DNA of 64,000 nt from the NCBI GenBank assembly GCA_021768245.1, contig JAETNO010000007.1, positions 33,669 through 97,668 of the forward strand, given 5' to 3'. The first letter of the stretch is position 1, and every line of letters begins with the position of its first letter. The DNA comes from Bacteroidaceae bacterium (GTDB taxonomy: Bacteria; Bacteroidota; Bacteroidia; Bacteroidales; Muribaculaceae). The notes under the pieces are model-generated. The model was not told the DNA's origin. It worked only from the letters and a program-made list of their open reading frames with translations, and did not search any database. Positions 1-8,800 of this stretch are shown one piece after another. Position numbers and translations under genes: made by a program.

Positions 1-24
1 GATATGAAATGTGATGTTGTTAGA

Positions 25-1176
25 TTATTTTTCAGAAAAATATGAAGCGGGGAACGGACGGCAGTTATAACGCGATGCCATGATTTCTCCATATGCGCCT
101 GCCGACCTTAATGCGAGCAAGTCTCCGCGCTTGACTTCAGAGAGCAGTTCTCCCTGTCCGAAGCAATCGGATGATTCGCATATCGGCCCCACCACATCAT
201 AATGATGTAGTTCGCCTGAAGGATTTGAAATATTTTCAATCTTATGGTGCGCATTGTATAGGGCAGGGCGTATGAGGTCACTCATTCCAGCATCAACGAT
301 AGCAAATCGCTTCGTCGTCCCTTCTTTAACGTACAGGACCTTTGTAATCAGCGAACCGCATTGAGCCACAATCGAACGGCCAAGCTCAAAATGAAGTTCC
401 TGATTTGGACGTAGCCTCAAATGATTGTGGAATGTGGTGAAATATGCTTCAAAATCCGGGATAGGATGGCGTTCGGGATGAGCATAATCTATTCCGAGTC
501 CGCCTCCGAGATTTATCAGTGCGAAGTGTATACCTTTGGCCTCATATTCGTCCTGAAGTCTGTTGACCGTCTCACATAGCATCATGAAGGGTTCCGTTTC
601 GGTGATTTGCGAGCCGATATGGAAATGCAGTCCCCGAAGTTCGATGTGGGGCAGTTCACAGGCGAGTTTCAAAACTTCCTCGAGCTGCTCAAGATTTATG
701 CCAAATTTATTTTCAGCCAATCCTGTGGTTATATATGCATGGGTATGGGCATCGATGTTGGGATTAACCCTGATTGCCACTTTCGCGGTTTTACCCATTT
801 CCGATGCAATCTCATTGATTGCCCTGAGTTCGGGCTCGGACTCAACGTTGAAACATTCTATGTCTTTTTCAAGTCCGAGACGGATTTCATTGTCGCTTTT
901 ACCGACTCCGGCAAACACTATTCGGTCTCCACGGAAACCTGCATCTATGGCAGCTTCAATCTCCCAGCCGCTCACGCAGTCGACCCCGAATCCGGCAGCT
1001 TGTATAGAGCGCAGGATACCCGGATTGGCATTTGCCTTTATGGCATAATGCACCTTGAAACGAGGGTCGCGTGCCGTTCGCTTGATTTCTTTAAGTGTCC
1101 TGTCAAGAAGCTTCAGGTCGTAATAATAGAAAGGGGTCTGAAGCGTGGCAAATTCGTCTAATGGGAAGCGTGTCAT
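25..1176 (-). CDS. lysA: diaminopimelate decarboxylase
   Basis: PLP-dependent fold-III decarboxylase (383 aa) that converts meso-diaminopimelate to L-lysine, the last step of lysine synthesis, in the cytoplasm. The PLP lysine is Lys47 in HYAIKANAN. The HIGSQ motif (186-190), the glycine-rich phosphate loop GGGLGIDY (224-231), the substrate Cys333 in CESSD and the GAYG motif (360-363) are all present, so the enzyme looks intact and of normal length. The start codon directly abuts the stop codon of lysC, so the two are translated from one lysC-lysA mRNA. The stop codon lies 25 bp from the window edge, so what follows is not visible. Confidence 0.96.
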   Translation of the reverse strand: MTRFPLDEFATLQTPFYYYDLKLLDRTLKEIKRTARDPRFKVHYAIKANANPGILRSIQAAGFGVDCVSGWEIEAAIDAGFRGDRIVFAGVGKSDNEIRLGLEKDIECFNVESEPELRAINEIASEMGKTAKVAIRVNPNIDAHTHAYITTGLAENKFGINLEQLEEVLKLACELPHIELRGLHFHIGSQITETEPFMMLCETVNRLQDEYEAKGIHFALINLGGGLGIDYAHPERHPIPDFEAYFTTFHNHLRLRPNQELHFELGRSIVAQCGSLITKVLYVKEGTTKRFAIVDAGMSDLIRPALYNAHHKIENISNPSGELHHYDVVGPICESSDCFGQGELLSEVKRGDLLALRSAGAYGEIMASRYNCRPFPASYFSEK

Positions 1177-2499
1177 TTATTTCTCGCTAAAAAGGGTTTC
1201 ACTTAGACGTCGTAGAGCTTTCACCTTGTCCTCCTTCCGGATAAGGAATGATATATTGTAATTGGAACCGCCATATGAAATCATGCGCACAGGGATATCG
1301 GAAAGCGCCTCCATAGCTTTCGCCTCATAGCCTGTATTTGTCCATTCCATATTGCCGACCACACAAATGATAACCATATCCTTGTCAACCGTGACAGTGC
1401 CGAATTTCTTAAGTTCGTCAATGATTTCAGGGAGGAAACGTTCGGAGTCAATTGTAAGTGAGACGCCAACCTCGCTGGTGGCTATCATGTCGATAGGAGT
1501 CTTATATTTCTCGAATGTCTCAAACACGCGGGTAAGGTAGCCGTAGGCCAACAACATGCGGGAACTTTTAATTTTTATCGCCACCACGTTGTCCTTTGCT
1601 GCGACAGCTTTGATTGAAGGCTCGGTTATATTATTGTAAATTAATGTGCCGTGGGCTTCAGGCTCAAGTGTGTTGAGCAGGCGTACAGGTATATTATTGA
1701 CTTTTGCCGGAAGTACGCATGTCGGATGCAGAATCTTGGCACCGAAATAAGCAAGTTCGGAAGCTTCTTCGTAGTGGAGTTCGTTGACAGGTTTTGTATT
1801 GTCGACAAATCTGGGGTCATTGTTGTGCATGCCATCGATATCGGTCCAGATTTCGATTTCTTCCGCCTCTATTGCCGCGCCGATGAGCGATGCCGTATAG
1901 TCGCTGCCGCCTCGTTGCAGATTGTCAATCTCGCCTGTTGAATTACGGCAGATGAATCCTTGGGTGACGAAAATATCAGCGTCGATATATTTGTCGAGCA
2001 AGGGCTGCAGATGCAGGCTGATATGCTGCATATCAGGTTCACCGTTCTGCCCGGTTTTCATGAAATCAAGAGCCGGAAGGGCTTCAGCATACAGACCGCG
2101 TTCGTTTAGGAGTATCGTCATCATGGCGACGCTCATGATTTCGCCCTGTGCGAGTATGATTTTCTCTTCGACCTCACTAAATGTCTCGCGCTGAGTGAAT
2201 GAGCGTATATAATTAAAGCAAGCCTTTATCTCCTTAAGGGCCTTCTCACGGCTCTCATGTTTGTCATAGAGAGATGCGATGGTCTTCAGATATTTTGACT
2301 CGAGGAGGTTGATTGTTTCTTTAGCACCATTAGTGTTTTTCTTGTAGAGATAATCTGATATTTCCACAAGCGAATTAGTGGTGCCTGACATAGCGGAAAG
2401 GACGATTATATTCTTCCCTCTTTCACTGACAAGATCTGCGACGTGGCGGATTCTCTCAGCCGAGCCCACCGATGTGCCTCCAAACTTTAATACTTTCAT
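1177..2499 (-). CDS. lysC: aspartate kinase (monofunctional)
   Basis: Phosphorylates L-aspartate with ATP, the committed step of the lysine/threonine/methionine/diaminopimelate pathway. The 440-residue protein begins with the amino-acid-kinase motif KFGGTSVGS (5-13) and ends in tandem ACT-type regulatory segments (about 300-440, including SEVGVSLT), the usual site of end-product feedback. No homoserine dehydrogenase domain is fused, unlike ThrA. It is the first gene of a two-gene operon with lysA, with no spacer between them. A Bacteroidales-type promoter lies upstream. Which amino acid inhibits it cannot be read from the sequence. Confidence 0.95.
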   Translation of the reverse strand: MKVLKFGGTSVGSAERIRHVADLVSERGKNIIVLSAMSGTTNSLVEISDYLYKKNTNGAKETINLLESKYLKTIASLYDKHESREKALKEIKACFNYIRSFTQRETFSEVEEKIILAQGEIMSVAMMTILLNERGLYAEALPALDFMKTGQNGEPDMQHISLHLQPLLDKYIDADIFVTQGFICRNSTGEIDNLQRGGSDYTASLIGAAIEAEEIEIWTDIDGMHNNDPRFVDNTKPVNELHYEEASELAYFGAKILHPTCVLPAKVNNIPVRLLNTLEPEAHGTLIYNNITEPSIKAVAAKDNVVAIKIKSSRMLLAYGYLTRVFETFEKYKTPIDMIATSEVGVSLTIDSERFLPEIIDELKKFGTVTVDKDMVIICVVGNMEWTNTGYEAKAMEALSDIPVRMISYGGSNYNISFLIRKEDKVKALRRLSETLFSEK

Positions 2500-2578
2500 A
2501 TCCTATATTTTATAATGTAGTTACGTGAACGATTGGCGGTTTTGCTTTTAGAAAAGGAGCTTCTATGCAAAATCGCAA

Positions 2579-2611
2579 CAAAATTACTAAAAATCTTCTG
2601 AAATATAGAAA
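2579..2611 (-). promoter_or_regulatory. candidate promoter of lysC-lysA
   Basis: On the minus strand, TAATTTTG (plus coordinates 2579-2586) matches the Bacteroidales -7 consensus TAnnTTTG. A TTTC box (2608-2611) sits 21 bp upstream in the -33 position. This predicts a 5' leader of roughly 70 nt, too short for a lysine riboswitch. Confidence 0.5.
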
Positions 2612-2624
2612 TTTATAATCCCAA

Positions 2625-4700
2625 TTATTGTGCGCCCATACGTTTTAACAGGGAGTAGGAGGGAACTATACCAAGCTCTCCGGAACGACTTAAATCCGGG
2701 AAAGCCTTTCTGGAATCCCCCAAAGACAGATATACGAACCCCCTGTTGTAATATGCTTCTCCGAAATCAGGCTTAAGCTCGATAGCCCGCGAGAACGCTT
2801 TAATAGCTTCGTCATATGCCCCGGATTCAGCGAGCATCACTCCTTTATTATATGCTGCCACCGGCATGGTCGGTGACAGGCGAATTACCCGGTCTATATC
2901 ATCAAGGGCATCTCTCAATTCTTCAATAGGAATCGTCCGTAAATCAGGAAGACTGCCATATCTGTCAATTACTGACAGGTACGATGCTTGGGCGCGCAAT
3001 AGATAAGCCACGGCAAAGTCAGGAGTAAGTTCTATCGCCCGTGAAAGGTCGGTTATGGCTTTATCATAATTTTTCAAAGTGATGAAGTCCATCGCGCGTC
3101 CAAGATAGTCTATAGCTCTCGGGCTATGGTTGGCTATATATGAATTGTAAAATTCTATTGAAGAGCGATGGGCATCGTCTGTTTCGGGCCCATTTAGACC
3201 TGATTCCCGGTTGGCGACTTGAAGTACAAATCGAAGCAGCCGTGTAGCGTTCAAATCATCTACCTCTCGTATGTACTCGCTGTTGAGTTTTATTTCTGTC
3301 GGAGATGTATAATAGGTTATAAGGAAATATGGTTCGAGTTCGACTCTCATATCCTTGTCCTGCACCCTTCCGCGAATATCGGATGCAGAGGAATAGTCCA
3401 TATCCTGCCTAAAATTGTTTGAGACGGTGGTAAGTGACGAGAACCTGCGCTTAACCTGTTCCTGAGTCTCTGTTATTGTTTCCGGGCTTTCGTGAGAGTC
3501 AGTTGTATGTATCGATTGTGTACTTCCTCCGAGGGTGCCATCGTCCGGAGTGGAATCATCAATGCCGAATTGTCTGTCTGCCGGAAGCTGTACGCTCGTT
3601 TTGGCAAGAGCAAGGGAATGGTCATAGTCTTTCTGAGCTGACCGAATGTCACCTTTTCGCCGTTTTATATCGAAGCGCAGGAAATAGGCTGCGGCAAAAT
3701 CCGGAAACGCATCTATTACCTTATCGAGATCCCTGATAGCATTACTGTAGTCTCCGATTTCAGCCAAAAGTATGGAACGGTTATATAATGTCTTATAGTC
3801 GTTTGGGTTAAGGTCTAAGACTTTTGTGAAATCCTCTATAGCTCGGTTTGTATCGTGAACCTCGGCTCTTAATAGACCTCGGTTGAAGATTGCAATCGTA
3901 TTTACAGGATCAATTTCAATCGCGCGGTCATAATCCTCGAACGCTCCGCGAAGGTCGTCGTTCATGTAGCGCAGATATGCGCGGTTGATGTAGAGACCTG
4001 CATGCTGTGGTTCTATTTTGACCGCCATATCCATATCGGCCAATGCGCTTTCAAAATCTTTGCCAGATTTAATCGAGATATCCGCGCGGAGTATATAGGC
4101 GTTTATTGCCCCGGAATTAATCTCAAGCGCTTTTTCAATATCATTCTTTGCCCCGATTGTGTCTTTCATCTCAAGACGCAGTCGCGCACGTCCCGTATAT
4201 GCGTTTTCGAATTTGGGATATTTGCGTATGAGAAGGTCGAACGTCTTTGCCGCGCCGATTGTATCGCGTGTGTCGTGGAGCGCAATCGCCTTGTTGAAAA
4301 GCACTCCCCGGCTATCGGGCTGCATCTCAAGCACTTTGTCATAATCTTCGATTGCCGCTTTATTCTTCCTGAGGCTCTGACGGGCTATTCCACGCACTTC
4401 ATAAGCATCCATGATAAATGGATTGCGTTCAAGAGCTAATGATGCATCTTCTTCCGCACCGATATAATCATCAAGATTAAGTTTCGCCACAGCTCTGTAG
4501 AAATAAGGTCGGGCAAGATGTGGATTTACACTTATGACCTGATTGAAATATTGAATGGAAAGCACATAGTCCTCAAAATAATGAGTGTTCGCGCCTATAC
4601 GCATCACCTGGTCAGTGTTGATTTGGGCGCGTCCCGTAAGAATCGTGCCTATCAGAAATATGACGAACAGAAGTCTGCTTTTGCGATGCGACATTTGCAA
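2625..4700 (-). CDS. secreted tetratricopeptide repeat protein
   Basis: A 691-residue protein with a Sec signal peptide (hydrophobic segment about residues 9-24, ending in RAQ), so it is probably periplasmic or outer-membrane associated. Residues about 30-370 hold eight to nine consecutive 34-residue TPR units with the usual W/Y-G-A/A-Y-P spacing. A second group of four TPRs fills about 520-690. The stretch between (about 370-510), rich in Ser/Thr/Asp at its start, carries no recognisable repeat. TPR arrays bind partner proteins; the partner is unknown. It stands alone, divergent from the dipeptidase gene. Similar long TPR proteins are common in Bacteroidales, but no specific function can be given. 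Confidence 0.85.
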   Translation of the reverse strand: MQMSHRKSRLLFVIFLIGTILTGRAQINTDQVMRIGANTHYFEDYVLSIQYFNQVISVNPHLARPYFYRAVAKLNLDDYIGAEEDASLALERNPFIMDAYEVRGIARQSLRKNKAAIEDYDKVLEMQPDSRGVLFNKAIALHDTRDTIGAAKTFDLLIRKYPKFENAYTGRARLRLEMKDTIGAKNDIEKALEINSGAINAYILRADISIKSGKDFESALADMDMAVKIEPQHAGLYINRAYLRYMNDDLRGAFEDYDRAIEIDPVNTIAIFNRGLLRAEVHDTNRAIEDFTKVLDLNPNDYKTLYNRSILLAEIGDYSNAIRDLDKVIDAFPDFAAAYFLRFDIKRRKGDIRSAQKDYDHSLALAKTSVQLPADRQFGIDDSTPDDGTLGGSTQSIHTTDSHESPETITETQEQVKRRFSSLTTVSNNFRQDMDYSSASDIRGRVQDKDMRVELEPYFLITYYTSPTEIKLNSEYIREVDDLNATRLLRFVLQVANRESGLNGPETDDAHRSSIEFYNSYIANHSPRAIDYLGRAMDFITLKNYDKAITDLSRAIELTPDFAVAYLLRAQASYLSVIDRYGSLPDLRTIPIEELRDALDDIDRVIRLSPTMPVAAYNKGVMLAESGAYDEAIKAFSRAIELKPDFGEAYYNRGFVYLSLGDSRKAFPDLSRSGELGIVPSYSLLKRMGAQ

Positions 4701-4731
4701 GATATATGTGACCGTAGTTTTAAGTTAACGG

Positions 4732-4739
4732 CAAAAGTA
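4732..4739 (-). promoter_or_regulatory. candidate -7 element for the TPR gene
   Basis: Minus-strand TACTTTTG matches TAnnTTTG about 30 bp upstream of the TPR start codon. No good -33 TTTG is found at the usual distance, so support is the -7 box and position only. Confidence 0.35.
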
Positions 4740-4793
4740 GTGTTTTATGTGAAAAGAGATGGCATTTTTAAGGAATTTTCATAAATTTGTATC

Positions 4794-5483
4794 ATGATTT
4801 CACACCGAGCATTATCATATATAATAGCCGTTATTTTAACAATGTCGTGTCATGAATCTATGATGTCGGGTAATCCAGACCTTGACAGTCGATTCCAGTC
4901 GGAAGGTTTTATCGATGTAGCCGAGGCGGACTCGACAATATATGTCCGTTTGATGTATGCCACGGATGATAATTTCACTGGAGCTGTCCTGTACGATGGT
5001 TTGGAAAAAGCCTATCTTCATCCAAAAACAGCAAAAGCTCTCTTACGGGCGCAGAAATCACTTAAGGATTTACATCCCGATTATTCATTGCTCATAAAGG
5101 ATGCCGCCCGACCGATGAGCGTACAACGCAAAATGTTTCGCACTGTGCAGGGGACCCCTAAAGCTAATTATGTCGCAAATCCGTCGAAAGGAGGCGGACT
5201 TCACAATTATGGACTTGCAGTCGACATAACGATTGTTGATTCCAATGGGAATGAATTGCCAATGGGAACACCTGTTGACCATTTAGGTCCTGAAGCCAAT
5301 ATTGACAAAGAGTCGCAGCTTGTCACCCAAGGCATTATTTCCGAGACTGAGCGTCAGAACAGATTGCTGCTCAGACGGGTGATGAAGGACGCCGGGTTCA
5401 CACCTTTACGGACTGAGTGGTGGCATTTTAATTTTGTAAGCAAACGACAGGCCAGGATGTCCTATAAACTGCTCGATTTTTAA
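4794..5483 (+). CDS. D-alanyl-D-alanine dipeptidase (VanX/DdpX family, M15D)
   Basis: Zinc peptidase of family M15, 229 aa, expected to hydrolyse D-Ala-D-Ala. The N-terminus is a signal sequence ending at Cys19 (LTMSC), so a lipoprotein is likely. The VanX catalytic set is present with correct spacing: Arg106 (DAARP), zinc ligands His137 and Asp144 (LHNYGLAVD), catalytic Glu208 and ligand His211 (EWWHF). There are no vanH or vanA-type ligase genes nearby, so nothing suggests a glycopeptide-resistance cassette. An envelope location points to recycling or use of peptidoglycan-derived dipeptide, as proposed for DdpX. The substrate assignment comes from family membership only. Confidence 0.9.
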   Translation: MISHRALSYIIAVILTMSCHESMMSGNPDLDSRFQSEGFIDVAEADSTIYVRLMYATDDNFTGAVLYDGLEKAYLHPKTAKALLRAQKSLKDLHPDYSLLIKDAARPMSVQRKMFRTVQGTPKANYVANPSKGGGLHNYGLAVDITIVDSNGNELPMGTPVDHLGPEANIDKESQLVTQGIISETERQNRLLLRRVMKDAGFTPLRTEWWHFNFVSKRQARMSYKLLDF

Positions 5484-5495
5484 ATAAAAATTGAC

Positions 5496-5503
5496 TAATT
5501 TTG
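5496..5503 (+). promoter_or_regulatory. candidate -7 element for prfC
   Basis: TAATTTTG matches the Bacteroidales -7 consensus. It lies 13 bp after the dipeptidase stop codon and about 90 bp before prfC, predicting a leader near 85 nt. No clear -33 box. Confidence 0.4.
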
Positions 5504-5555
5504 CAGATTGAACAGATGGGTGACTGTAAAAATACGATTCCTCATCACTTATAAT

Positions 5556-5586
5556 CATAGAATAACGATAGAAAGCATAGAATAAC
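5556..5586 (+). repeat. 11-bp direct repeat in the prfC leader
   Basis: CATAGAATAAC occurs twice (5556-5566 and 5576-5586), exactly 20 bp apart. The second copy ends 7 bp before the prfC start codon, where a ribosome binding site would normally sit. Function unknown. Confidence 0.5.
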
Positions 5587-5593
5587 AAGGACC

Positions 5594-7171
5594 ATGACTC
5601 TTAAAGAAGAAATAGCCCGCAGACGCACTTTTGCCATCATTTCCCATCCTGACGCAGGAAAAACCACGCTCACAGAAAAATTACTCCTTTTTGGAGGTGC
5701 AATCCATGTTGCCGGTGCGGTAAAATCGAATAAAATAAAAAAAACGGCCACGTCCGACTGGATGGAGATTGAAAAACAGAGAGGTATTTCTGTCGCTACA
5801 TCTGTCATGGGATTTAATTATGGAGACTATAAAATCAATATTCTTGACACTCCGGGCCACCAGGATTTCGCGGAGGATACGTACAGGACATTGACTGCTG
5901 TCGACAGTGTGATTATCGTTGTCGACGTAGCTAAAGGTGTGGAACAGCAGACACGGAGATTAATGGAAGTGTGTCGTATGCGCAACACCCCCGTGATAAT
6001 CTTTGTCAATAAGCTCGACCGTGAAGGACGTGACCCTTTTGATATTCTTGATGAGTTGGAAAGCGAGCTTAAAATCAGCGTGCGTCCACTCTCTTGGCCT
6101 ATAAATATAGGTGCAAAGTTTAAAGGCGTGTACAATATATTCGAACATTCCCTTGACCTTTTCACTCCCGATAAGCAAAGAGTAAGTGAACGAGTTGAAA
6201 TCGATTCCGTAAATGATCCGCGTATAGATGAGGCTGTCGGAGAGGCCGACGCCGAAAAGCTGCGTGAAGACCTTGAGCTCATCGAAGGCGTATACCCCGA
6301 ATTCAATGTCGATGAGTATCTTGAAGGCAAGGTCGCGCCCGTATTTTTTGGCTCAGCCCTCAATACTTTTGGTGTCAAGGAATTGCTTGATTGTTTTGTC
6401 AAAATAGCGCCGTCACCGAGACCGACGGTTGCTGAAGAGAGGGAAATAAAGCCGGAAGAGGAAGGTTTCTCCGGATTTGTATTCAAGATTCATGCCAATA
6501 TGGATCCCAACCATCGTTCTTGCATAGCTTTTGTCAAAGTATGTTCTGGTAAATTTGAGCGAAATGCACCATATCGTCATATCCGCTCTGGCAAAACGAT
6601 GAAATTTGCCGCTCCGACGGCCTTCATGGCTCAGAAAAAGAATATTGTGGACGAGGCCTTTCCGGGTGACATAGTCGGTATCCCCGACACAGGGAATTTC
6701 AAGATTGGTGACACTATAACTTCCGGCGAGTCGCTCCATTTTAAAGGATTGCCGAGTTTCTCTCCCGAGATGTTTAAATATATCGAGAATTCTGACCCGA
6801 TGAAAGCCAAACAGCTTGATAAAGGCATACAACAGCTTATGGACGAAGGTGTGGCTCAGCTCTTTGTCAATCAGTTCAACGGAAGAAAGATTATCGGTAC
6901 TGTCGGACAGCTGCAATTTGAGGTTATTCAATACCGTCTGCTTCATGAGTATGGCGCCCAATGCCGTTGGGAACCGATTTCATTATATAAGGCATGCTGG
7001 ATTGAGAGCGACGATGATGAAGCTCTTGCAGCGTTCAAGAAAAGGAAATTTCAGTTCATGGCAGTAGATAAAGAGGGACGGGATGTATTTCTTGCTGACT
7101 CAAACTACGTCTTGCAGATGGCACAGAGTGACTTCCCGAAAATCCGCTTCCATTTCTCAAGCGAGTTCTGA
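5594..7171 (+). CDS. prfC: peptide chain release factor 3
   Basis: Translational GTPase of 525 aa that recycles RF1/RF2 from the ribosome after termination. The P-loop SHPDAGKT (17-24) is the RF3-specific form of the EF-G-like G1 motif. It is followed by DTPGHQDF (G3) and NKLDREGRDP (G4, with the RF3-typical extension). The C-terminal domains II and III are complete (QLQFEV motif near residue 440). Length matches the family (about 525-530). It reads toward the glutamine synthetase gene with an 87-bp gap. An A8 run lies at 5737-5744 within the codons of NKIKKT, in an otherwise ordinary gene. Confidence 0.96.
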   Translation: MTLKEEIARRRTFAIISHPDAGKTTLTEKLLLFGGAIHVAGAVKSNKIKKTATSDWMEIEKQRGISVATSVMGFNYGDYKINILDTPGHQDFAEDTYRTLTAVDSVIIVVDVAKGVEQQTRRLMEVCRMRNTPVIIFVNKLDREGRDPFDILDELESELKISVRPLSWPINIGAKFKGVYNIFEHSLDLFTPDKQRVSERVEIDSVNDPRIDEAVGEADAEKLREDLELIEGVYPEFNVDEYLEGKVAPVFFGSALNTFGVKELLDCFVKIAPSPRPTVAEEREIKPEEEGFSGFVFKIHANMDPNHRSCIAFVKVCSGKFERNAPYRHIRSGKTMKFAAPTAFMAQKKNIVDEAFPGDIVGIPDTGNFKIGDTITSGESLHFKGLPSFSPEMFKYIENSDPMKAKQLDKGIQQLMDEGVAQLFVNQFNGRKIIGTVGQLQFEVIQYRLLHEYGAQCRWEPISLYKACWIESDDDEALAAFKKRKFQFMAVDKEGRDVFLADSNYVLQMAQSDFPKIRFHFSSEF

Positions 7172-7258
7172 CAATTGGAAATATTTTGATTAAAAAATAA
7201 ACACGCAGACCTATAATTTGTTAACTTTATATCTAACCGAAATTACACAGTTAATTAC

Positions 7259-8776
7259 ATGGAAAACAACAAGAACACATTTTCAATGAGCCGTAATCAT
7301 ATAGAGCGGACTCTTGGGAAATCAGCCGCGGATTTTACGCGCGCTGACATCATAGACTATATCCGACAGGAGGGTATTGAGATGGTCAATTTTATGTATG
7401 CGGCTGCTGACGGCCGATTGAAAACCCTCAATTTTGTAATCAATTCGCTTGACTATCTCGAGACCATCCTATCCACAGGAGAAAGGGTAGACGGTTCAAG
7501 CCTGTTTCCCTTCATCGAAGCCGGAAAGAGTGACTTATACGTGATTCCACGCTATGCATCGGCCTTTCGTGACCCCTTTGCCGAGATTCCTACCTTGACA
7601 TTGCTATGCAGTTATTTCGATAAGGACGGAAATCCCCTTGACAGCGACCCTCGCCGTGTGCTGGAGCGCGCATGTAAAGAATTTACGGAAGTCTCAGGAC
7701 TTGAATTCGAATGTATGGGAGAGTTGGAATTCTATGTTATCGGATCTGACCCCGGTACTTTCCCTGCTACTGACCAGAAGGGATATCATGAATCAGCTCC
7801 GTTTGCCAAGTTCAACGATTTCCGGACAAAGGCAATGTCATTGATAGCCTCAACCGGAGGACAGATTAAATACGGTCATTCTGAAGTAGGCAATTTCAAA
7901 CACAATTCTCTCATTTATGAGCAGAACGAAATTGAGTTTCTTCCCAATCCGGCATTGAAGGCTGCCGATCAATTGCTCCTTGCAAAGTGGATAATCCGTA
8001 CTCTTGCCGCTAAAGAGGGCCTTGATGTGACTTTTGCACCAAAAATCACTGTAGGTAAAGCCGGCTCCGGTTTCCATATACATATGCGTCTAATGAAGGA
8101 CGGCCAGAATGTCACCCAGACTGCAGACCGCAAGCTCAGCGATGATGCGCGCAGGGTTATCGCCGGACTTATGACGCTTGCTCCGTCAATCACCGCTTTC
8201 GGGAACACCAATCCTACAAGCTATCTGCGCCTTGTGCCTCATCAGGAAGCGCCAACAAATATTTGCTGGGGTGACCGTAACCGCTCCGTACTCGTGAGGT
8301 TTCCTCTTGGTTGGACATCAGGGAAAGACATGTGCGTGCAGGTGAATCCTTCCGATAGATGCGAAATGGAGACATATGCCAAGCAGACTTTTGAGATGCG
8401 CTCTCCGGATTGCTCAGCTAACGTCTATGAACTCATGGCTGCACTATGTGTGGCTGCCCGTCTTGGATTTGAGATGAGCAAGGAAGAAGCATTGAAGATT
8501 GCCAAGAATACATATGTGGATGTAAATATCCATGCTAAAGAAAATGCATCCAAGTTGGCTAAGCTCGCGACACTGCCTACATGTTGCGTGGAGTCTGCGG
8601 ATTGCCTTGAAAAGCATCGTGATTTCTATGAGAAACGCAATGTTTTTGCTCCGGCGATGATTGATTCCCTGATAGCCGCCTTGCGGTCTTTTGACGATAA
8701 GAATCTTGCAGCTCAGCTTAAATCCGATCCTATAGAACTTCAGAAACTCGTAAACCGCTTTTTTTACTGCGGATAG
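7259..8776 (+). CDS. glutamine synthetase family protein
   Basis: Type I-like glutamine synthetase (505 aa), which would ligate ammonia or an amine to glutamate using ATP. Recognised motifs are the ExE metal site in GELEFYV, EQNEIEF (glutamate/metal site), the ammonia-binding region GSGFHIHM, the RLVPHQEAPTN...NRSVLVRFP nucleotide/glutamate block, and FEMRSPDCSAN. It differs from classical GlnA: the region where GSI-beta enzymes have the adenylylated tyrosine (NLYxLP) reads NTYVDVNIHAKEN instead, so control by adenylylation is unlikely. It could be a true glutamine synthetase or a gamma-glutamylamide synthetase. It lies 24 bp upstream of ligA and may be co-transcribed with it. Confidence 0.88.
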   Translation: MENNKNTFSMSRNHIERTLGKSAADFTRADIIDYIRQEGIEMVNFMYAAADGRLKTLNFVINSLDYLETILSTGERVDGSSLFPFIEAGKSDLYVIPRYASAFRDPFAEIPTLTLLCSYFDKDGNPLDSDPRRVLERACKEFTEVSGLEFECMGELEFYVIGSDPGTFPATDQKGYHESAPFAKFNDFRTKAMSLIASTGGQIKYGHSEVGNFKHNSLIYEQNEIEFLPNPALKAADQLLLAKWIIRTLAAKEGLDVTFAPKITVGKAGSGFHIHMRLMKDGQNVTQTADRKLSDDARRVIAGLMTLAPSITAFGNTNPTSYLRLVPHQEAPTNICWGDRNRSVLVRFPLGWTSGKDMCVQVNPSDRCEMETYAKQTFEMRSPDCSANVYELMAALCVAARLGFEMSKEEALKIAKNTYVDVNIHAKENASKLAKLATLPTCCVESADCLEKHRDFYEKRNVFAPAMIDSLIAALRSFDDKNLAAQLKSDPIELQKLVNRFFYCG

Positions 8777-8800
8777 TTTTTAACCATTCATATTACCCCG

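Noticed and set aside
4782..4789. TAAATTTG just before the dipeptidase start codon
   Set aside because: It would start the transcript at or after the ATG and there is no -33 box, so it is probably chance.
4794..5483. Vancomycin-resistance cassette
   Set aside because: Only the VanX-like gene (and a distant VanZ-like gene at 13.8 kb) is present; no vanH, vanA/B or vanRS.
5737..5744. A8 run in prfC as a phase-variation or frameshift site
   Set aside because: Encodes the ordinary Lys-rich stretch of RF3, an intact housekeeping gene; A8 runs are common in such A/T-rich DNA.
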